Below are positions 9,540 through 18,060 of a stretch of DNA of 64,000 nucleotides, piece by piece. Under the pieces are notes generated by a model, which did not search any database, was not told where the DNA came from, and saw nothing but the letters and a program-made list of their open reading frames with translations. The stretch covers positions 2,852,001-2,916,000 of the forward strand of contig NZ_CP108370.1 of assembly GCF_035953295.1 (NCBI RefSeq), written 5' to 3'. The position numbers and the translations under genes were made by a program. The stretch comes from Streptomyces sp. NBC_01335. Its GTDB lineage: Bacteria > Actinomycetota > Actinomycetes > Streptomycetales > Streptomycetaceae. The first letter of the stretch is position 1, and every line of letters starts with the position of its first letter.

Positions 9540-9989
9540 ATGACCGTCTCCCGTACCGCGTCCTCGCCCGCTCACTCCGCCCCGAAGCCGCTGAAGCGGC
9601 GCGTCGTCGCCCTCGCGGGGGCCACCGCGCTGACGCTGGGGGCCTTCGCGGTCGCGCCCGGGGCCGCCGCCGCTTCCCCGGAGACGCCCGCCGCCCCCGC
9701 CGTGGCCACCGTGCCGGGCGGGTGCGCGTACACCGCGGCCTCGGACCGGCCGGTGCTCCGGGCCGGCAGCAGCGGGGACGCGGTGAAGCAGGCGCAGTGC
9801 CTGAGCAACGTGTGGGGAGGGCTGGTGCCGAAGCTGAACGTCGACGGGAAGTTCGGGGCCGCGACCCAGGCGAAGGTCGAGTGGATCCAGGGGTGCCACG
9901 GGCTGCCGGAGGACGGCGTGATCGGTGCCCGGACCTGGGAGGCGCTGTACTACCCGGTGCCCGACTGCTACGACCCGTATCCGGGCTGA
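9540..9989 (+). CDS. Secreted peptidoglycan-binding domain protein
   Basis: Small exported protein of 149 aa. The ATG at 9540 has GGAGG seven bases upstream. Residues about 20-45 form a signal peptide (RR then a hydrophobic stretch and an AAA-type cleavage region). The mature part carries one PG_binding_1-like repeat: LRAGSSGDAVKQAQCL, then VDGKFGAATQAKVEWIQ and DGVIGARTWEALY. Four cysteines in the mature part probably form disulfides. It likely binds the cell wall, perhaps as an accessory to cell-wall enzymes; no catalytic domain is present. Its end overlaps the stop of the convergent TetR remnant by 22 bases. Confidence 0.82.
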   Translation: MTVSRTASSPAHSAPKPLKRRVVALAGATALTLGAFAVAPGAAAASPETPAAPAVATVPGGCAYTAASDRPVLRAGSSGDAVKQAQCLSNVWGGLVPKLNVDGKFGAATQAKVEWIQGCHGLPEDGVIGARTWEALYYPVPDCYDPYPG

Positions 9990-10360
9990 TCCCGTTCCGC
10001 ACCCGCCCCCGCTCCCGCGAGCAGGGCCTGGAGTGCCGGCGCGTAGAGGTCCGCGAGGCGCTCCGGGGTTGTGCGGGAGCCTTCCCCCTCGGGGTGCAGG
10101 CTCTCCTTGCGGCCGAAGTGCTTGACCACCAGGGACGGGCTCACTCCGGCGTCGGACGCGATGCCGCGGATGGTGACCTCGGCGTACGCGTTCCGCATGA
10201 ACGCCCGCCGGGCCGCCAGCAGGATCGCCGCCTTGCCGGTACCGACGTCCGGTACCCCGGACGCCCCGGAGGCATCGTGCGCCCCGGAAACCCCAGAAGC
10301 ACCCGGGGCCCCAGAAGCATCCAGGGCCCCGGAAACCCCCGCTGTGGCCCGGCCGGTCAT
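9968..10360 (-). pseudogene. TetR-family regulator remnant
   Basis: 130-aa frame with a clear TetR helix-turn-helix (IRGIASDAGVSPSLVVKHFG, about residues 63-82) but almost none of the ligand-binding domain that brings TetR proteins to about 190-210 aa. After the HTH the sequence jumps to a short alanine-rich tail, which suggests an internal deletion. The first 40 residues are degenerate Ser-Gly-Ala repeats that match short direct repeats in the DNA at about 10255-10345. Its ATG overlaps the stop of the upstream MFS-like frame (ATGA), the normal layout of an exporter/regulator pair. It could still make a DNA-binding peptide. Confidence 0.6.
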
Positions 10361-10510
10361 GCGCCCTCCTGAATGGCTCTGGCCGGCGCACCTGCCTTCC
10401 GGTCCGCCCGCTCGTTCGTCCCCGCGACCGTACCCGCCTTCGCGCCGCCGGTTCCCGGCAGCAGCAGGGTGACCAGCAGGGCGAGCAGGGCCGCGGCGGC
10501 GATCTCCGGG
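10357..10510 (-). pseudogene. C-terminal remnant of a membrane transporter
   Basis: Short tail of a frame reading on the minus strand. It contains a single hydrophobic helix (AAAALLALLVTLLLPG) followed by a charged tail, which looks like the last membrane helix of an MFS drug exporter. Nothing upstream on this strand encodes the other helices. It is translationally coupled to the TetR remnant. I read the pair as a decayed exporter/regulator operon; the family assignment rests on one helix and is weak. Confidence 0.35.
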
Positions 10511-10555
10511 CAGCGGTGAGGGCGCCGGAAGGCGGTGCGGGCGGGCACGCCCGGT

Positions 10556-10596
10556 GGGTGCAGGCGTTCACCCCTCGGGTAAACGCCTGTGCACCC
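10556..10596. repeat. Imperfect inverted repeat
   Basis: Arms around GGGTGCAGGCGTT and AACGCCTGTGCACCC with a two-base bulge and a GC loop. It sits between the transporter remnant and the next + strand gene and may be an old terminator or operator. Confidence 0.4.
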
Positions 10597-10720
10597 CTTC
10601 GCCGCCGGGGTCCGTGGTTCGGGCACGTAGTGGCGCGTTAGCCTCGGAATTCCCCGGACGCCGACGCGGGACGCGTCGCGACGGGGCTCGGACGACAACA
10701 CGAAAGCGAAGGTGCCTGCC

Positions 10721-11023
10721 ATGGCGAAGATTCCGGCAGCGGCAGTGGCGGCGAGCGGACTCGTCGGCGGTTACGGGGTGGCCCGGTGGACCCGGAAGCG
10801 CCCCCTGGGCGGCGCCGCGCTCGCCGTGGCCGGGGCGGTCGCCGCGTACGAGTGGAACCGGACGGCCGGCCCCCGCGCCGCCACCGGCCTGACCACGGCG
10901 TACGTCGCCGCCTTCGCCGGCTCGCACGTGCTCGCCAAGAAGCTCGGCGCCTGGCCCGCCGTCTTCACCGTCGCCGGCGGGGTCGCCGCCGCGTCCTGGG
11001 CCGTCACCCGCCGCGCGGCCTGA
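10721..11023 (+). CDS. Small conserved membrane protein
   Basis: 100-aa protein rich in Ala, Gly and Val with about three hydrophobic segments (near 5-20, 30-45 and 55-95) and positively charged turns. The ATG at 10721 is preferred because AAGG lies about nine bases upstream; an in-frame GTG at 10712 is closer to that site. The length and Gly/Ala-rich helices are like small Streptomyces integral membrane proteins of unknown function. It is monocistronic, and a shared hairpin separates it from the convergent DUF445 gene. Confidence 0.65.
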   Translation: MAKIPAAAVAASGLVGGYGVARWTRKRPLGGAALAVAGAVAAYEWNRTAGPRAATGLTTAYVAAFAGSHVLAKKLGAWPAVFTVAGGVAAASWAVTRRAA

Positions 11024-11115
11024 GGGCCCCGGGACCCGGCAGCCCCGGGGGCCCGACAACCCCGGCGGAACCGGCCGTACCAGCGGAACCGTCGGACCCG
11101 GGCGCCGGGCGCCCC

Positions 11116-11145
11116 AGGCTGTCCCGCAACCTGGCGGGACAGCCT
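11116..11145. terminator. Bidirectional terminator
   Basis: Perfect 12-bp stem (11116-11127 with 11134-11145) and a 6-base loop between two convergent genes; it reaches the last base of the DUF445 stop codon. Confidence 0.65.
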
Positions 11146-12629
11146 CAGCCCCCCAGCGCCCGCGACACCGTGTAGATCGCGAGGCCGGCGAGCGCGCCGA
11201 CCACCGTGCCGTTGATCCGGATGAACTGGAGGTCGCGGCCGATGTGGGCCTCGATCTTCTTCGAGGTCTGGTCGGCGTCCCAGCCCGCGACGGTGTCGCT
11301 GATCAGCGAGGTGATCTCGGTGCGGTACGTGGTGACGACGTAGGCCGCCGCGTCCTCCAGCCACCCCTCCAGCTTGTCCTGGAGCCGCTCGTCGGTGGCG
11401 AGGCGGGCCCCCAGCGACATCAGCGAAGCCCGCGCCCGCAGCCGCAGTTCGCTCCGCTCGTCCTCGGCCGCCGCGATGATCATCGTACGTACGGAGGACC
11501 AGGCGGAGGCGATCACGTCCTGCACCTCGCGGCGCCCCAGGATCTCCGACTTCAGCCGCTCCACGCGTTCCCGGGTGTCCCGGTCCGTCTGGAGATCGGC
11601 GGCGAAGTCCGCCAGGAACGTGTCGATGGACTCGCGGGCCGGGTGGCCCGGCATGTCCCGCATCTCCGTGACGAACCGCAGCAGCTCCTTGTAGACCCGC
11701 TCCCCCACGCGTTTGTCGACGAACCTCGGCGTCCAGCCGGGCGCCCCGCCCTGCACCGCGTCCATCACCGCGTCGCCGTGCAGGACCAGCCAGTCGTGCG
11801 CGCGGACGCAGACCAGGTCCACGACCTTGCGGTGACCGCCGTCGGCCACCACCTTCTCCAGCATCTTCCCGAGCCCGGGCCCGACCTCCACGGCGTCGGC
11901 CCGCCGGGTGATCGCCTCCCCGACGATGGCCTGCACATCGGCGTCCCGCAGCACGGTCAGCGCCCCGCGCAACGCGGTCGCCAGCTCGGCGGTGACCCGG
12001 TCGGCGTGTTGCGGCTCCGCGAGCCAGGCACCGACCCGCCCGCCGATGCCCAGCGCGTGGATCCGGCCGCGCACCACGTCGGCGGAGAGGAAGTTCTCGC
12101 CCACGAACGACCCGAGCGAGGCCCCCAGCTGGTCCTTCTTCGTGGGGATGATCGCGGTGTGAGGGATGGGCAGGCCGAGCGGCCGGCGGAAGAGGGCCGT
12201 CACGGCGAACCAGTCGGCGAGCGCACCCACCATGCCCGCCTCGGCCGCGGCGGCGACGTAACCGGGCCAGCCGCCCACGCCCGCGTTCTTCGCCCAGGTG
12301 GCGAGCGTGTACACGAGCGCGACCAGCAGGAGCAGCCCGGTGGCGGTGGTCTTCATCCGGCGCACCCCGCGCCGTTTCTCCTCGTCGGCGGCGGTGTACG
12401 CGAACGAGGCCAGGGGGGCGGCGGCCCGCCCGGCCGCACGCGGAGCTTGTACCGTACGGTCGGCACCCACCGGAGTGTCCGGACCCGCCGCAGTGTCCGA
12501 GCCCACCGGAGTGTCCGGACCCGTGGGGGCGTCCGGACCCGTGGGAGCACCGGCACCCGCCGGAGCATCCGGATCCGGGTCTCTGCCGTGTTCCGGCCCC
12601 GCGCTCCCGCCCCGTTCATTACGATCCAC
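11145..12629 (-). CDS. DUF445 membrane protein
   Basis: About 494 aa. The start is uncertain: GTG at 12629 has GAGG about nine bases upstream, while the open frame continues to 12818. The N-terminal part (about 20-80) is a degenerate Gly-Pro-Asp-Thr repeat that is probably disordered. It is followed by YTAADEEKRRGVRRMK, a transmembrane helix, and the DUF445 core with ADWFAVTALFRRPLGLPIPHTAIIP. The C-terminal end has a second membrane helix. DUF445 proteins are large helical proteins anchored in the membrane; their function is not established. The repeat region differs from the rest in composition, and its length probably varies between strains. Confidence 0.85.
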   Translation of the reverse strand: MDRNERGGSAGPEHGRDPDPDAPAGAGAPTGPDAPTGPDTPVGSDTAAGPDTPVGADRTVQAPRAAGRAAAPLASFAYTAADEEKRRGVRRMKTTATGLLLLVALVYTLATWAKNAGVGGWPGYVAAAAEAGMVGALADWFAVTALFRRPLGLPIPHTAIIPTKKDQLGASLGSFVGENFLSADVVRGRIHALGIGGRVGAWLAEPQHADRVTAELATALRGALTVLRDADVQAIVGEAITRRADAVEVGPGLGKMLEKVVADGGHRKVVDLVCVRAHDWLVLHGDAVMDAVQGGAPGWTPRFVDKRVGERVYKELLRFVTEMRDMPGHPARESIDTFLADFAADLQTDRDTRERVERLKSEILGRREVQDVIASAWSSVRTMIIAAAEDERSELRLRARASLMSLGARLATDERLQDKLEGWLEDAAAYVVTTYRTEITSLISDTVAGWDADQTSKKIEAHIGRDLQFIRINGTVVGALAGLAIYTVSRALGG

Positions 12630-12835
12630 CGCGTCCCGCCTCGCTTTCCTGCCGTGTCCCGGTCCGCCGTTCACCCGGTCCCGTACGACCGCGCCGTCCG
12701 TTCGCGTACACGTCTTCCCCCGTCGTACGCATTGTCCCCACTGTCCTACTCCCGGGCCGCCCGCCCAGTTCCCGGCGGCCCGTCGCGCACCGATGTCCCG
12801 GGGAGCCGGGCCGAACACGAGGAGCCGTACCGCAC

Positions 12836-14128
12836 ATGTCCAGGGTCGTCCGCAGTGACCAGGCCGGACCGGGTCCCGGCCCCCGCGAGCCCGGCGGGAG
12901 CCCCGGGGTGGGCGCCCGGCGCCGCCCGCGCGCCCTGCTCCTGGTCCTCGTGACCGTCACCGCCGTACTCGCCGCCGCCCTCGCCGTCGGTACGGCGCTG
13001 CTCACCGACCCCCGCGACACCGGTCTGCGGGCGGCCGGCCAACACCCGGCCGGCCGCGAACCCTCCGCGGCGAGCGGCCGGTGGGTCGCCACCTGGACGG
13101 CAGCGCCGGTGAGCGCCGCCTCGGACACGGCGCACGACCCGGCGGGCACGACCGTACGCAACACGGTGCACAGCAGTACCGGCGGCGACGCGGCGCGGAT
13201 CACCCTCTCGAACCTCTTCGGCACCGGCGCGCTGGTGGTCGACCGGGCGCGGGTGAACGCGCGCCCGGTGACGTTCGGGGGCGCGGGGAAGGTCACCGTC
13301 CCGGCGGGCGGGCGGATCGTGAGCGACGCCGTGACGACGAGGATCGCGGCCGACTCGAACCTGGTGGTGTCCTTCCGTACGCTCACGACCGGCGGGCACG
13401 TCACGCAGCACCCGCGCGCGTTCCAGACCTCGTACCTGGTCGGCGCCCGCACCACCTGGCCCGTCGACGACTGGCGCTATCTGACGGCCGTGGACGTGTT
13501 CAGTACGACCGCCTCGGGCACGGTCGTCGCGTTCGGCGACTCGCTCACGGCGGGCAGCGGCTCCACCCCCGGCGCCAACCGGCGCTGGCCGGACCTCCTG
13601 TCCGACCGCCTGAAGGGCCGCTGGGGCATGGCGAACCAGGGCATCTCGGGGAACCGCCTGCTCTCCGACGGCCGGGGCGGCATCGCGGGCACCACCCGCT
13701 TCGCCCGTGACGCGCTGGACGTCACCGGCGTGCGTACGGTGATCGTCGCGCTCGGCATCAACGACGCCCAGACCGCCTCCGAGAACCTGGACCCGCAGCG
13801 GGTCGTGGACGCCCTGCGCCGCCTCACCGCCCAGGGCCACGCCCGGGGGCTGCGGGTGATCGGGGTGACGCTGACGCCCTTCGAGGGCATCGGGAACTAC
13901 ACGCCCGCCCGCGAGGCCATCCGCCAGGAGGTCAACGAACAGATCCGGGCCCAGGGGGTGTTCGACGCGTACGTGGACTTCGACGCGGTGGTCCGCGACC
14001 CCGCCGCCCCGCAACGCATCCGGGCCGACTACGACAGCGGCGACCACCTGCACTTCAACGACACGGGGTACCGGGCCCTCGCCGACAGCATCGACCTCGG
14101 CCTGCTGACCGGCGGCCCGAAGGGATGA
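12836..14128 (+). CDS. Secreted SGNH/GDSL hydrolase
   Basis: Esterase/lipase-like protein of 430 aa. An N-terminal membrane segment (about 32-55) after a basic stretch acts as signal or anchor. An N-terminal beta-rich region follows with WVATWTAAP, typical of actinobacterial GDSL proteins of this type. The catalytic blocks are in order: GDSLTAG with Ser236, the G block (NQGISGNRL), GINDAQ in block III, and DHLHFND with Asp403 and His406. The substrate is not predictable; relatives hydrolyse acyl or acetyl esters. It is divergent from the DUF445 gene. Confidence 0.88.
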   Translation: MSRVVRSDQAGPGPGPREPGGSPGVGARRRPRALLLVLVTVTAVLAAALAVGTALLTDPRDTGLRAAGQHPAGREPSAASGRWVATWTAAPVSAASDTAHDPAGTTVRNTVHSSTGGDAARITLSNLFGTGALVVDRARVNARPVTFGGAGKVTVPAGGRIVSDAVTTRIAADSNLVVSFRTLTTGGHVTQHPRAFQTSYLVGARTTWPVDDWRYLTAVDVFSTTASGTVVAFGDSLTAGSGSTPGANRRWPDLLSDRLKGRWGMANQGISGNRLLSDGRGGIAGTTRFARDALDVTGVRTVIVALGINDAQTASENLDPQRVVDALRRLTAQGHARGLRVIGVTLTPFEGIGNYTPAREAIRQEVNEQIRAQGVFDAYVDFDAVVRDPAAPQRIRADYDSGDHLHFNDTGYRALADSIDLGLLTGGPKG

Positions 14129-14185
14129 CCACCCGGGGCCGGACCGGACCCGGCACCAGCACGAGCGCCTGCCCCCGCACCCGCC

Positions 14186-14929
14186 TCAGAGCAGCTTCTT
14201 GCCGCTACCGGGCCCGCGCGCCTCACCCGGTCCGTCCACCGTCCGGGGCGCTTCCGCCCGGCCCACCGCGTCCGCCCTCGCGTCCGCCCGCGCCTCCGCT
14301 TCGGCTTCCTTGCGGCGGCGGCGCTCCGCCCTGCTCCACTTGCGTTCGACCCCGACGCCGCCCATCAGCGCGAAGCCGGTGACGGTCACCCTCGGCGCGT
14401 CGGGGGCGGGTTCCCCCTCGTCCCTGGTCCGCTCGTCGAACCCGCCCATGAAGCCGATCCCGTTGACCCGCACATGGACGTCAGGCGGCACGGTGACCCT
14501 CACCCCGCCCATGATCGCGACGCACCGGATCGTCACCTCGCGCTCCGCGAAACGCGCCTCGCGCAGATCGATGGCGCCGCCGCCCCACATGGCGAACGAG
14601 GTGAACGTCCGGCCCACCGTCCAGCGCCCCTTGCGGCCGAAGCCACCCCAGAGCGCGAACCCGCCCGTCGACGTCGGCTCCCCGCCGATCCGCTCCGACC
14701 ACACCGGCACCGCGGCCCCGCCCACATCCGGCAACGGCGTTCCGGAGACCGGCAGATCACGGACGAGCGGAGTCAACTCGCCCCGCGTGCGGGCCGCATA
14801 GGCCGACTCCAGCCGCTGCTCGAACTCCCCCATGTCCAGGCGGCCTTCGGCCATGGCGTCCCGCAGGATCTCCGCGATCCGTTCCCGCTCGGCGTCGGAG
14901 GCACGCATGTCGGGGAGTTCGCTCGTCAT
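14186..14929 (-). CDS. DUF1707 / LiaF-like membrane-stress protein
   Basis: 247 aa. The ATG at 14929 has AGGG about six bases upstream; a longer frame to 14959 lacks one. Residues about 5-60 are a DUF1707 domain (MRASDAERERIAEILRDAMA...GRLDMGEFEQRL). The C-terminal half has repeated FALWGGFGRKG, AIMGGVRV and GFMGGF blocks typical of the DUF2154/LiaF-type beta helix that ends in a basic, Ala/Glu-rich tail. LiaF-like proteins modulate cell-envelope stress signalling, but no membrane segments or kinase genes are visible here, so the role is only inferred. Confidence 0.8.
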   Translation of the reverse strand: MTSELPDMRASDAERERIAEILRDAMAEGRLDMGEFEQRLESAYAARTRGELTPLVRDLPVSGTPLPDVGGAAVPVWSERIGGEPTSTGGFALWGGFGRKGRWTVGRTFTSFAMWGGGAIDLREARFAEREVTIRCVAIMGGVRVTVPPDVHVRVNGIGFMGGFDERTRDEGEPAPDAPRVTVTGFALMGGVGVERKWSRAERRRRKEAEAEARADARADAVGRAEAPRTVDGPGEARGPGSGKKLL

Positions 14930-14978
14930 GACGCACACCCTATGCACGGCACGCTCCACCGGACCAGGGCGCCCCGCC

Positions 14979-16061
14979 CTACGCGTCGGGGTGCGGCCCC
15001 GCCGCGTACATCCGGGCGATCACGTCCTCGATGTCGGGCTCCCGCACCGAGAGGTCCTTCAGCGGGTACTCCGCCGCGATCCGTGCCACCAGAGGGGCGA
15101 CGGAGGCGTCCGCCGGGAGCGCCAGCCACTGGCGCGGCCCCTCCGTCCTGAGCACCCGCGCCCGCAGCGGACCCTCCGACTCCACGGTGATCGGAGGGAG
15201 TTCACGCTCAAGGTCCACCACCAGGACGCGTTCGCTCCCGCCCGCCTCGTGCAGCCCGGCGAGCGCGCCGTCATACATCAGCCGGCCGTGGTCGATCACC
15301 ATCACCCGGCGGCACAACTGCTCGATGTCGGTGAGGTCGTGGGTGGTGAGCAGGACGGTGGTGGACCGCTCCTCGTTGAGGTCCTTGAGGAACTGCCGCA
15401 CCTTGGTCTTCGAGATGATGTCGAGCCCGATGGTCGGCTCGTCCAGGTACAGCACCTCCGGGTCGTGCAGCAGCGCCGCCGCGATGTCGCCGCGCATCCG
15501 CTGCCCGAGGGAGAGTTGACGTACCGGCGTGTCCAACAGAGTTGCCAGATCGAGGAGTTCGACACACCGGTCGAGGTTCTCGCGGTAACGCGCGTCCGGG
15601 ATGCGGTACATGCGGTGCATCAGCCGGTACGAGTCCTTCAGCGGCAGGTCCCACCACAGCGTGGTGCGCTGCCCGAACACCACCCCGATGCGGTGCGCCA
15701 GCCGGGTGCGTTCGCGCGACGGGTCGACGCCCGCGACCCGCAGCCGGCCGCCGCTCGGCGTCAGGATTCCGGTCAGCATCTTGATCGTCGTCGACTTGCC
15801 CGCACCGTTCGGGCCGATGTACCCGACCATCTCGCCGCGTGCCACCCGGAAGCTGATCCCGTCCACCGCGCGCACCTCGCGGCGCTCGCGGCGCAGGAAG
15901 CCCGACCTGCGGCGTACCTCGAAGACCTTCTCCACCCCCTCCAGCTCGATGAACGAGTCGTCGGCCACCGGAGCCCGTACGTCCTCCGCCACCGTCGTCC
16001 CCACCACCGCTCCCGCCGTCGTCCCCATCGTCGCCACACCCGTGCCCGTGTTCCGCGCCAT
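14979..16061 (-). CDS. ABC exporter ATP-binding protein
   Basis: Nucleotide-binding subunit of 360 aa, last gene of a three-gene ABC-2 exporter. The ATG at 16061 has GGGAG upstream; about 35 low-complexity residues precede the domain and an internal ATG is possible. Motifs: Walker A GPNGAGKST, Q-loop GQRTTLWWDLPLKDSYRL, signature LSLGQRMR, Walker B VLYLDEPTIGLD and the H-loop TTHD. The DrrA-like architecture with a C-terminal domain (about 270-360) is usual for exporters that pair with DUF990-type permeases. The substrate is unknown. Confidence 0.9.
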   Translation of the reverse strand: MARNTGTGVATMGTTAGAVVGTTVAEDVRAPVADDSFIELEGVEKVFEVRRRSGFLRRERREVRAVDGISFRVARGEMVGYIGPNGAGKSTTIKMLTGILTPSGGRLRVAGVDPSRERTRLAHRIGVVFGQRTTLWWDLPLKDSYRLMHRMYRIPDARYRENLDRCVELLDLATLLDTPVRQLSLGQRMRGDIAAALLHDPEVLYLDEPTIGLDIISKTKVRQFLKDLNEERSTTVLLTTHDLTDIEQLCRRVMVIDHGRLMYDGALAGLHEAGGSERVLVVDLERELPPITVESEGPLRARVLRTEGPRQWLALPADASVAPLVARIAAEYPLKDLSVREPDIEDVIARMYAAGPHPDA

Positions 16062-16129
16062 GCCCGCTCCCGTCTCCACGCCCGAACCCCGTTCCCGTAA
16101 CCCCGCCCGACCCCCGCCCCGGCCCCCGG

Positions 16130-17077
16130 TCAACTTCCCGTGCTCCGGTACGCCCGAAGCCCGGCGCGCCACGCCAGCCCGGCGAGCAGCCCGCACCCTG
16201 CCGCCACCAGGGGCGACAGGAACGCCACCCACTCCGGCAGCGCCACCGGGTACTCCCGCCCCAGTACGTACAGCGCCGGCAGCCAGCTGACGAAGGCCAG
16301 CGGCACGACGAACGTCACCCCGCGCACCAGCTCCCGGGCGAAGACCGAGGGCGGGTACTGCAACAGGGTCTGGCCGCCGTACGTGAAGGAGTTCTGCACC
16401 TGCGCCGCGTCCTGGGCGAAGAACTGGACGACCGACCCGCCGACGTAGACCGCCCCGAAGAACGCCCCGCCGCTCACCACCGCCAGCGGCACCAGCAGCA
16501 CCTTCAGCGGGGTCCAGTCGATGTCGAGGACCACCAGGGCGTACCCCAGCACCATCAGCCCCTGAACGATGCGCCCCACCCGGCGCAGCGCGAACCGGTC
16601 GGCCGCCACCTGCACCAGCACCGGCACCGGCCGCACCAGCAGCGTGTCGAACGTGCCGTCCCGCACCCGCTCGCCGATCCGGTCCAGGGACCCGAGCAGC
16701 AGGTCGGCCAGCCCGAACGCGGTCGCCGCCATCCCGTACAGCAGGGCGATCTCCGGCAGGGAGTAGCCGCCCAGCACGTCGACGTGGCCGAACATCAGCA
16801 TGATGGTGACGAAGTCGAAGACGGTCGCGAGGAAGTTGCCGAGCGTGGTCATCGCGAACGACGCCGGGTACGCCATCGTCGAGCGGATCCACATCCCCGC
16901 GATGAGCCGGTAGGCGCGGACCCCCTCCACCAGCGGCGACCGCTCGACGGGACCGGGCCGGGCGAAGGCCCCGGGCCCCGCTCCCCGTCCCGTACCCGCA
17001 CCCTCATCCATACCGCTGCCGCCGCCCGTTCCGCTGCCGCCGCCGTCGCCGCCCGGGGCGAGCACCGTGTCAGCCAC
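16130..17077 (-). CDS. ABC-2 permease (DUF990-like) 2
   Basis: Membrane subunit of 315 aa with six predicted helices after a Gly-rich disordered N-terminus (about 1-45). The GTG at 17077 lies inside the end of the upstream permease gene (8-base overlap), showing translational coupling. The block GERVRDGTFDTLLVRPVPVLVQ between helices 2 and 3 is the signature of this exporter permease family, in which two different permeases form a heterodimer. It lies upstream of the ATPase gene with a 68-base gap. Confidence 0.85.
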   Translation of the reverse strand: MADTVLAPGGDGGGSGTGGGSGMDEGAGTGRGAGPGAFARPGPVERSPLVEGVRAYRLIAGMWIRSTMAYPASFAMTTLGNFLATVFDFVTIMLMFGHVDVLGGYSLPEIALLYGMAATAFGLADLLLGSLDRIGERVRDGTFDTLLVRPVPVLVQVAADRFALRRVGRIVQGLMVLGYALVVLDIDWTPLKVLLVPLAVVSGGAFFGAVYVGGSVVQFFAQDAAQVQNSFTYGGQTLLQYPPSVFARELVRGVTFVVPLAFVSWLPALYVLGREYPVALPEWVAFLSPLVAAGCGLLAGLAWRAGLRAYRSTGS

Positions 17078-17870
17078 CCTGCACCACCACTCTTCTCGTC
17101 GCGACGGACTGGAGCACCCGGCCCGCCAGCAGCAGGACCAGCGCCCAGCCGGCCTGGAAGGCGAGCGCCCCCACCAGGTCCCATCCGGTGCGCTCGCCGA
17201 GGAACACGTCGGCGGGCACCTGGAGGAACGCCGACCACGGCAGGGCCCGCGCCACCTCGCCCAGCAGCCCCGGGAACAGGTTGAGCGGCAGCAGCAGCCC
17301 CGAGAAGAACAGCCCCGTCAGAAAGCTGATCTGCAGTACCCCCGCCCCGTCCATCAGCCAGAACGCGGCCAGCGCGACGAGGAAGCGGACGGCGAAGCTG
17401 ACCACCACCCCGAGCGTCAGTGACACCAGGAACGCCAGCCACGTCCAGGGCGAGACGGGCAGGGCCAGGTCGAAGGCGAACGCACCGATCGCCATCGGTA
17501 CGACGCCGCGCCCCAGGAAGTTGAAGGCGGCCCGGCCCAGGTCCCCGGCCAGATACCAGCACTGGAGGTCGGCGGGCCGGTAGAGGTCGATCGCGATGTC
17601 GCCGGTGCGGATGCGCTCCATCAGGTCGCCCTCGAATCCGCCGCCCATCAGCGAACACGTCATCAGCAGCGCCTGTCCCAGCCAGACGTAGGTCAGCGCC
17701 TGCGCGGTGTCGTAGCCGCCGAGGTCCGGCCGCTCCGACCACAGCGCGGTGTAGGTGTACGCGATGATGAAGCCGAAGACGGTGTTGGTGAAGATCCCCG
17801 CCATCGTCGCCATCCGGTAGGTGGCATGCCGGCGGAACCCACCCGCCGCCACCACGGCATAGAGCCGCAC
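17070..17870 (-). CDS. ABC-2 permease (DUF990-like) 1
   Basis: First gene of the exporter operon, 266 aa with six predicted helices. The GTG at 17870 has a GGGAG-rich ribosome site five bases upstream; the frame open to 18062 runs into the promoter region. The loop GDLMERIRTGDIAIDLYRPA corresponds to the family signature seen in the partner permease. The two permeases and the ATPase form one transporter; the cargo is unknown. Transcription probably starts in the 190-bp gap shared with the divergent PBP gene. Confidence 0.85.
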   Translation of the reverse strand: MRLYAVVAAGGFRRHATYRMATMAGIFTNTVFGFIIAYTYTALWSERPDLGGYDTAQALTYVWLGQALLMTCSLMGGGFEGDLMERIRTGDIAIDLYRPADLQCWYLAGDLGRAAFNFLGRGVVPMAIGAFAFDLALPVSPWTWLAFLVSLTLGVVVSFAVRFLVALAAFWLMDGAGVLQISFLTGLFFSGLLLPLNLFPGLLGEVARALPWSAFLQVPADVFLGERTGWDLVGALAFQAGWALVLLLAGRVLQSVATRRVVVQGG

Positions 17871-18060
17871 GTCTCTCCCCCTCCCGGCACCAAAGCGGCC
17901 GACACTAGCCCAGCTTTCCGGCGCCCGGCGACCTCTTTTCCGGGGGCGCGCGCGGCATCCGGCGGGGCGTACCGGGGCGCAACCAGGTGCGTTCCGAGGG
18001 TTATCGGTGCGAAAGGGGCAGTATGGGAGAACTGTCCGCGGCCGAGGAGTCTTCACCGAC

